A stretch of 64,000 nucleotides of DNA from Rhodococcus triatomae (GTDB lineage: Bacteria; Actinomycetota; Actinomycetes; Mycobacteriales; Mycobacteriaceae). The notes beneath the pieces were generated by a model, which worked only from the letters and a program-made list of their open reading frames with translations, did not search any database and had not been told where the DNA came from. A program made the position numbers and the translations under genes. Below are positions 58,709 through 64,000 of this stretch, piece after piece (positions within the stretch are counted from its first letter, which is position 1; each line of letters opens with the position of its first letter). Where the stretch lies: positions 2,108,001-2,172,000 of the forward strand of contig NZ_CP048814.1 of assembly GCF_014217785.1 (NCBI RefSeq), in the 5' to 3' direction.

Positions 58709-61700
58709 TCAGCGGACGGCGTTGAATCCGAGGTCGGCGATGGTGGACTGGTTGCGGCCGTCGGCCGTGCTCAGGCCGGTGATCCAGACCAGGACGTTGC
58801 GGGTCGGTGTGTCGGTGGTGACCGGGATCTCGGTGACCCCGCCTCCGAGGGTGGCGGTTCCGACGACCTGAGTCTGATCGAGGGTCTGGTCCGGCGCGGC
58901 CGCCGACCGGATCTCCACCTCGGTACCCGGAGTGGGCGAGTTGATCCAGACGTTCGCGAGGCGGGTCGGTTCGGGCAGCGTCACCATCAGCCCGACACCG
59001 TTCTTCAGTGCCGGGAAGGGCTGGAAGTAGGCGTCGGTGCTCCAGACGGTGGCGGGGTCTCCGTCGAGGACGAAGCGGGCGGCGGCCGCGCTGTCCGGCG
59101 TGCCCTGCGGGGAGAACACTGCCACTCGTTCCGCCTGTACCGGGGCGGTGGCCGCGGCAGGCGGGGGCGGCGCATCTCCGCCCGCGGGCTCCTCGGCAGG
59201 TGCCTCCGCCTCGGTGGTGAGACCGAACTCCTGTTGGCTGAGTGGGGCGTTCGAGCTCGATCCGGTGAGGAAGTTGGCGAGCCAGAAGCCCAGCAACGCG
59301 AGCACCACGATCGTGATGACGGCCAGCCCCGCGAGTGCGACGAGCATGCGGTTCGACTTCCGCTTCTCCTCGGCGACCGCCTCCGGGTCGGCCAACGAGT
59401 GACCTGCCGCGCCGTCGGCCCGCTGGCCCAGACGTAGCGCCGGGATCAGTTCCGTCTTGTCGTTGACTACCGTGGCCTGATCGAGGATGTGCTGAACCGT
59501 TGCGGCGGTGCGGATTCCGCCGTTGGGCTCGAGTGACCGCAGGGCCACCGCGGAGATCTCGAACGGGACCTCCGGGCGGATGACCCGGGGCCCGATCGGC
59601 TGGCCGCTGGAATCCCGGTCGGCCAGGCGCATTCCGCCGACCGTGCCGGAACGTGGTGTTCCGGACGCGCCGGGCGCCCCGAGCGGCCACCGAGAGGTGA
59701 TGAGCGCGTAGAGCATCGCGCCGAGGCCCTGGACGTCGGAGGCGGAGTCGGCATCGGCGAGGGTGCCGGGAAACGCGAGTACCGCGTCGCCGGTGATGCT
59801 GATCCGAATCCGATCCGGGTGGTCGATCGAGAGGGCGCCACCTGCCCGATGCGCGGTTTCCGCGGCGGCGGCGAGAGCACGGATGGCCCGGGCGGCGCCG
59901 ATCGGCGACGGCTTCGTGTCGGCCATCTCCCGCAGCGATCGACCGGGCGTCCACTCGGCGACGACGATGCCACCGGAGCTGCCGCGCACGACGTCGAGAA
60001 CGCGCGCGAGGCCCGGGGAGTTGATCCGGCCGAGTCGCAGGGTGCGCGACAGGATCGCCTGGGGGCCTTCCGGTCCCGTCGACGTGACTCGCTGGTCGGC
60101 GTCCACGAAGGTGAGCGCCACCTCGCGGTCGAGCTTGACGTCGAGCGCCTGCCAGAACTGCAGACCGCGGGCTCCGCCGTGGGGTGTGAGCAGGCGGTAT
60201 CGCCCGCCGGCGACGGACGCACCCGGGATCAGCTTGGGGCCACGGGGCCCTCGTGGCGGCGGGGTGGCACCGCGTGCCGGGCCGGGCGGAACCCCGCCAC
60301 CGGCCTGCGGGGTACGGGCCTCGCTCGGTGCCGCATCCGGGGCCGGGGCGTCGGCGGACGAGCCGGATGCGGCAGGAGTGTCGGACGCGTCAGGGCGGTC
60401 GGACGCGGCGGGAGCGTCGTCGTCGGCGTCCGGTTCGGGCAGATCGGCCGGAGCCGGGGCCGGGGCCGGTGCGCCCGCCGCGGGAGTGCCGGACTCGTCG
60501 GTGCCGGTGGGGGAATCGGTGGCGTCGGGCTCGGCCGCGGCGTCGTCGGAGCGAGCGTCGCTCGCAGGTGCCGAGGGACCGGAGCCGGGAGCGGGAGCGC
60601 CCTGGGACGGCGAGCGACCCGAATCGTGTTCGGTCGCTTGCACCCTGGTGGAACGGCCGGCCTCCTTGACGCCCGCCAGGTCGTCGTCGCTCACCCTCAC
60701 TCCTTCACCCTCGAATGGACTCTCGAATGCGCCGCGCCGGCTGATGCCGGGCAGCGCTCCGTCCCGTCCGCGTCCAGGGTACGGGAGTGCGGTCGGGGCT
60801 TCGCCCCAATGCTCACGTCCGATTGCCGGGAAGACGTCGGTGGGCGCCTCCGCGGCGGGGTCGACCTTCTGCATCTCCGGCACGGCGTGGCGACCCCGGA
60901 TCTTACGATTGACGGCCACGGTGACGGAGACGACCTCGGGGATCTTCGCGAACCACAGCAGCACGAAGGTGACGACGAGCATGAGCAGGCCCGTGATCAT
61001 GATCCGGATCATCGAGCCAGGACCGCCGAACTCACTGGTCAGGCGCTCGAGTCCGATCAGGCGGTCGAGCCCGAGGACCACGCCCGCACCGACCAGCGAG
61101 GCCGCGAGCACTCGCCACACGGTGCGGCCGACGTTGGCCATCTGCAGGTTTCCGAGGCTGCGATGCAGCAGGTAGCCGCCGATGACGGCACCGACGGTGT
61201 AACCGATCCCGTTCGCGGTGCCGAGCAGGATCACCACGTGGTCGTCGCTCGCGACGAGGGGCACCAGCAGCGACAGCACGATCTTCACGGCGGTGATGCC
61301 CAGGACGATCCACGTCGGAGTCCAGGCCTGTTCGCGCGCATAGAACACCCGGAGATGGATGAGAACCAGCGAGTACGGGATCAGCGTGAACGCGGACCAG
61401 CTCACCGCCTCGCCCAGACGGGTGGCGTCGCCGGCGCCGAAATTGCCGTAGCCGTAGAGCGCCTGGCCGACCTGCGGCCCGGCGAACGTGAGGAAGGTGA
61501 TGATCGGAACCAGCGCGATCATCGTCAGCCGGGTCGCGACGGACAGGTCGTCCACGACGGCGGGGGTGTCCTCCGCGGCGGCGTTGCGGCTCAGCCGCGG
61601 CATGATCACAGTGAGCACGGTGACGCCGAGGACGCCGTACGGCAGCTGGAGCAGCAGCCACGCGTTGTTGTAGATCGCGGGGCCCGCGGCGTCCGCGCCC

Positions 61701-62788
61701 GCCGACACCCGGGTGGCGACGATCATGCCGACCTGGCTGATCGCGACGTACAGCATGATCGCGAGCGCCATGCCGCCGAACTGCCGGAGCCGATCGTCCA
61801 GCCCCCACAACGGCCGCAGCGAGATCTTCTCCCGGCGCAGCGCGGGGATCAGGCACAGTGCCTGGGTGACGACGCCGGAGGTCACGCCCAGGCCGAGGAG
61901 CAGCAGTTTCGGGTCACTCATCCGGACCGGGTCGAGCGAGATCTCGCCCGGGGTGATCCAGAACAGCGCGAGCACGGTGAGGACGACGACGTTGTTGAGT
62001 ACGGGTGCCCACGCGCCCGGTTTGAAGACCTGGCGGGTGTTCAGGATGGCCGTGAACAGCGCGGACATGCCGTAGAAGAGGATCGCCGGCAGCAGCAGAT
62101 AGGTGAGCGCGGTGGTCAGCGCGTTGTCGACCTTGCCGTCGGACGGGAGGAACACGTAGTGGGTGAGAACCGGGGCGGCGGCGGTCGCGAGCAGTGCCGC
62201 CGCACCGAGCAGGCACACGCTCATCGTGAACAGGCGGCGGACGAACGCCTCGCCCTTGTCCGGGTCTTCGCGCTCGGCACGGACCAGGACCGGCACCACG
62301 ATCGCGGTGAGGACGGCACCGAGCACGAACTCGGAGATCATGTTCGGAATCTGGATCGAGATCGTGAACGCGCTGGCGACGGCCGCGCCCAGCGTCGTCA
62401 GCAGCAGAAGTTGTTTGGCGAACCCGGTGATGCGGCTGACCAGGGTGGCGATCGCGATCGACCCGGTCGACGCGAGCAGCCGGGAGTTGCTCAGTGAGCG
62501 TCCCTGTCCCGACTCGTCGCTGCCCGGCTCCGTGTCGGTGGGTGCGGGCGCCTCGTCGTCACGGACGGGCGGGGGTGGTTCCCGGTCGATCCGGATGGCG
62601 GGGAACTGCACCGTCGGGGCCTCGTCCCAGCGCAGTTCCGGGGAGTCGTAGGGCCGTCCCCAGCCGCTCACCCGTTCGGGTGGTCGCCGGTTCGGGGCCG
62701 GTGGGCGACGGGGGGCCTGGCGTGGTGGTGGCGGAGGTACGCGTCGCTCGGGGGCGCGAGGGCCCTGTTCGGGCGGCTTCCCGGTCAT
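58709..62788 (-). CDS. murJ: MurJ lipid II flippase fused to a pseudokinase and C-terminal domain
   Basis: A 1359-residue membrane protein like mycobacterial MviN (Rv3910), but longer. A Pro-rich cytoplasmic N-terminal region (1-100) leads to the MurJ flippase core of about 14 helices (100-640, SRITGFAKQLLLL to LLWFAKIPEVV). A long disordered Ala/Pro/Asp linker follows (650-860). A pseudokinase (about 870-1110, RYRLLTPHGG to ALITSRWPL) lacks the usual catalytic Lys and HRD; in mycobacteria this domain, once phosphorylated by PknB, recruits FhaA. One more helix (about 1160-1180) precedes an exposed beta-rich domain, possibly carbohydrate binding. It overlaps the DUF6049 gene by ATGA. Confidence 0.94.
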   Translation of the reverse strand: MTGKPPEQGPRAPERRVPPPPPRQAPRRPPAPNRRPPERVSGWGRPYDSPELRWDEAPTVQFPAIRIDREPPPPVRDDEAPAPTDTEPGSDESGQGRSLSNSRLLASTGSIAIATLVSRITGFAKQLLLLTTLGAAVASAFTISIQIPNMISEFVLGAVLTAIVVPVLVRAEREDPDKGEAFVRRLFTMSVCLLGAAALLATAAAPVLTHYVFLPSDGKVDNALTTALTYLLLPAILFYGMSALFTAILNTRQVFKPGAWAPVLNNVVVLTVLALFWITPGEISLDPVRMSDPKLLLLGLGVTSGVVTQALCLIPALRREKISLRPLWGLDDRLRQFGGMALAIMLYVAISQVGMIVATRVSAGADAAGPAIYNNAWLLLQLPYGVLGVTVLTVIMPRLSRNAAAEDTPAVVDDLSVATRLTMIALVPIITFLTFAGPQVGQALYGYGNFGAGDATRLGEAVSWSAFTLIPYSLVLIHLRVFYAREQAWTPTWIVLGITAVKIVLSLLVPLVASDDHVVILLGTANGIGYTVGAVIGGYLLHRSLGNLQMANVGRTVWRVLAASLVGAGVVLGLDRLIGLERLTSEFGGPGSMIRIMITGLLMLVVTFVLLWFAKIPEVVSVTVAVNRKIRGRHAVPEMQKVDPAAEAPTDVFPAIGREHWGEAPTALPYPGRGRDGALPGISRRGAFESPFEGEGVRVSDDDLAGVKEAGRSTRVQATEHDSGRSPSQGAPAPGSGPSAPASDARSDDAAAEPDATDSPTGTDESGTPAAGAPAPAPAPADLPEPDADDDAPAASDRPDASDTPAASGSSADAPAPDAAPSEARTPQAGGGVPPGPARGATPPPRGPRGPKLIPGASVAGGRYRLLTPHGGARGLQFWQALDVKLDREVALTFVDADQRVTSTGPEGPQAILSRTLRLGRINSPGLARVLDVVRGSSGGIVVAEWTPGRSLREMADTKPSPIGAARAIRALAAAAETAHRAGGALSIDHPDRIRISITGDAVLAFPGTLADADSASDVQGLGAMLYALITSRWPLGAPGASGTPRSGTVGGMRLADRDSSGQPIGPRVIRPEVPFEISAVALRSLEPNGGIRTAATVQHILDQATVVNDKTELIPALRLGQRADGAAGHSLADPEAVAEEKRKSNRMLVALAGLAVITIVVLALLGFWLANFLTGSSSNAPLSQQEFGLTTEAEAPAEEPAGGDAPPPPAAATAPVQAERVAVFSPQGTPDSAAAARFVLDGDPATVWSTDAYFQPFPALKNGVGLMVTLPEPTRLANVWINSPTPGTEVEIRSAAAPDQTLDQTQVVGTATLGGGVTEIPVTTDTPTRNVLVWITGLSTADGRNQSTIADLGFNAVR

Positions 62789-63999
62789 GAACGTTCGTAC
62801 CCTTCGTCAGCGCGGTCCGGCTGGCCCCGGAAACGATGCCACAGCCGACGCCCGGCGAGGAAAAGCAGGAGGGCGCCCGCGCCTGCCGTGAGGATCGCCA
62901 GAACCTGGCCGTAGGCGTTCGAACGCACCGTCACGCTGGTGGGTTCGCCGAATTGCCTGCCGTCCTCCGAGGCGAGTGAGAATTGCACCACGAGTTTGCG
63001 CGAGTCGGCGATTTCCGTCGGAACGGTGAGGGTTCGGCTGCCGCGCGGCGGCAGCTGGGTGGGCCCGATGTCGTCGATGATCACCTCGGCGGGCGCCTGG
63101 ACGTGCAGGCGGACCCGCACACCGATGGGCAGGTCGTTGCGCGCCACCAGCGGGAGCGGACCCTGTTCGGAGGCGAGTGTGTAGACGCCGCCCGGAGACA
63201 CCACCGTCACCGCGCCGAACAGGTCGTCCAGGGAGGTGGCGACCTCGTCGACCCGCGTGTTGGCGGCCCGTTCGGCCTCCCCGCGCAGGCCGTCGCGCCG
63301 GTGGGCGAGGCTCATGGCCCGCAGGAGGTCCTCACGCAGTGGGCTGGTGAACAGCGCCGGCGTCAGCACCGCCTGGGGTTCGTCGACCAGCGCTGCGGTG
63401 AGCGAGTCGATCCGGGGAAGCTGATCGGCCGCCGCGGCGCGGACGTGCTCGGGGACACCGTCGGCGACGGCTTGTTGCGGCGCGGCGAGGGTGGTCGGTC
63501 GCGGGGAGCCGGGCTGGCGGCCGAGGATCTCGGTGAACGGCCGTGCGGTGGCGAGTCCGGACCGCAGCAGGGTGGTGGTGGTGGCGAGCAGTGCCTCCGC
63601 CTCGTCGGCGTCCGCGGTCCACAGCTGGGGTGGTACGACGAGGAGCGAATCCGGTGCGGTGTCCCGGTCCGGCTCGACGGCGGCCCAGGTCATCGCGCCG
63701 AGCGCGTCCTGCAACCGGGCGGTGCGCGAGTCCTCGGTGAGGTCGTAGCGCGCGTCCTGTGGGGTGTACGAGGGCGTCTGGGGGGTGGCGCCGACCGCGG
63801 CGAACGCGGCGCCCACCGCGGGATCGAACAGCAGCGCGTCGAGTTGCCCTCCGGTGGGCTCGGGCGGCGCGAGCCGGGCGAACTCCCCGGAGACCGGGTC
63901 GTCGACGGTGTTGTGGGCCACGAGCGCGGTGGCCGGACCCTGGGCGCGCACCATCTCGGCGGCAGCGGGCGAGAGGATGCCGGAGTCGGTCCAGACGAA
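62785..63999 (-). CDS. DUF6049 family secreted/membrane protein, C-terminal part
   Basis: The frame is open to the end of the window, so the N terminus is missing; 404 residues are present. The visible part is an extracytoplasmic region (including DDLFGAVTVVSPGGVYTLASEQGPLPLVARNDLPIGVRV and an Ig-like beta region) followed by one C-terminal membrane helix (VLAILTAGAGALLLFLAG) and a short basic tail. The position, just upstream of murJ with ATGA overlap, matches Rv3909 in mycobacteria. A role in envelope assembly with MurJ is inferred from the operon; no enzyme motif is seen. Confidence 0.85.
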   Translation of the reverse strand, partial: FVWTDSGILSPAAAEMVRAQGPATALVAHNTVDDPVSGEFARLAPPEPTGGQLDALLFDPAVGAAFAAVGATPQTPSYTPQDARYDLTEDSRTARLQDALGAMTWAAVEPDRDTAPDSLLVVPPQLWTADADEAEALLATTTTLLRSGLATARPFTEILGRQPGSPRPTTLAAPQQAVADGVPEHVRAAAADQLPRIDSLTAALVDEPQAVLTPALFTSPLREDLLRAMSLAHRRDGLRGEAERAANTRVDEVATSLDDLFGAVTVVSPGGVYTLASEQGPLPLVARNDLPIGVRVRLHVQAPAEVIIDDIGPTQLPPRGSRTLTVPTEIADSRKLVVQFSLASEDGRQFGEPTSVTVRSNAYGQVLAILTAGAGALLLFLAGRRLWHRFRGQPDRADEGYERS

Positions 64000-64000
64000 T

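Noticed and set aside
59819-62497. An 892-codon plus-strand frame opposite murJ
   Set aside because: The opposite frame is MurJ with recognisable domains; the plus translation has only charged low-complexity sequence.

Overview
The window is a 64 kb chromosomal segment around the replication origin of a GC-rich mycolic-acid actinobacterium, most likely a Rhodococcus (Nocardiaceae). The evidence is the high GC content, frequent GTG starts, actinobacterial gene sets (nuo, CwlM/Trx/SigM/MurJ, dnaA-dnaN-gnd-recF-DUF721-gyr), and parS sites of the GTTTCACGTGAAAC type. The genus is an inference from gene order and protein character; no database search was run.

Left arm (1-17.7 kb, + strand): the end of an acyl-CoA dehydrogenase, an Eis-type acetyltransferase, a receiver-like protein resembling the one beside nuo in mycobacteria, then a complete, tightly overlapping nuo operon (proton-pumping NADH:menaquinone oxidoreductase) in which NuoE and NuoF are one 680-residue protein. 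After it come a MerR/TipA-type regulator and a small methyltransferase.

19.4-41.9 kb (- strand): a BCCT osmolyte carrier, three small genes, tRNA-Ala and tRNA-Ile with a tiny membrane-peptide gene between them, a DUF3566 membrane protein, gyrA, an MHYT-like membrane protein plus a complete four-gene conservon (sensor kinase, roadblock, DUF742, small GTPase), gyrB (interrupted by a one-base frameshift in a C6 run), an alpha/beta hydrolase, a ferredoxin-type reductase with a di-iron-like partner, then DUF721, recF, gnd and dnaN. Relative to the compact dnaA-dnaN-recF-gyrB-gyrA order of mycobacteria, two accessory modules sit between the core genes.

Origin (41.9-45.3 kb): the dnaN-dnaA gap carries DnaA boxes, an AT-richer stretch, and a striking array of ten CTCGAG palindromes, mostly 11 bp apart. 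This array is the strongest unexplained signal in the window.

Right arm (45.3-53.5 kb, + strand): rpmH, rnpA, yidD, yidC, jag, then 1.7 kb holding a terminator, two parS sites and decayed IS21- and IS481-type transposase remnants, followed by rsmG, parA, parB and a GNAT gene. Further parS sites lie at or inside rsmG, parA and parB.

53.4-64 kb (- strand): a cell-envelope and redox block: DUF6049 protein, MurJ fused to a pseudokinase, sigM, its anti-sigma factor, an SDR-type protein, trxB, trxA and cwlM. These genes link peptidoglycan precursor export and synthesis to thiol redox control and the sigma-M stress response.
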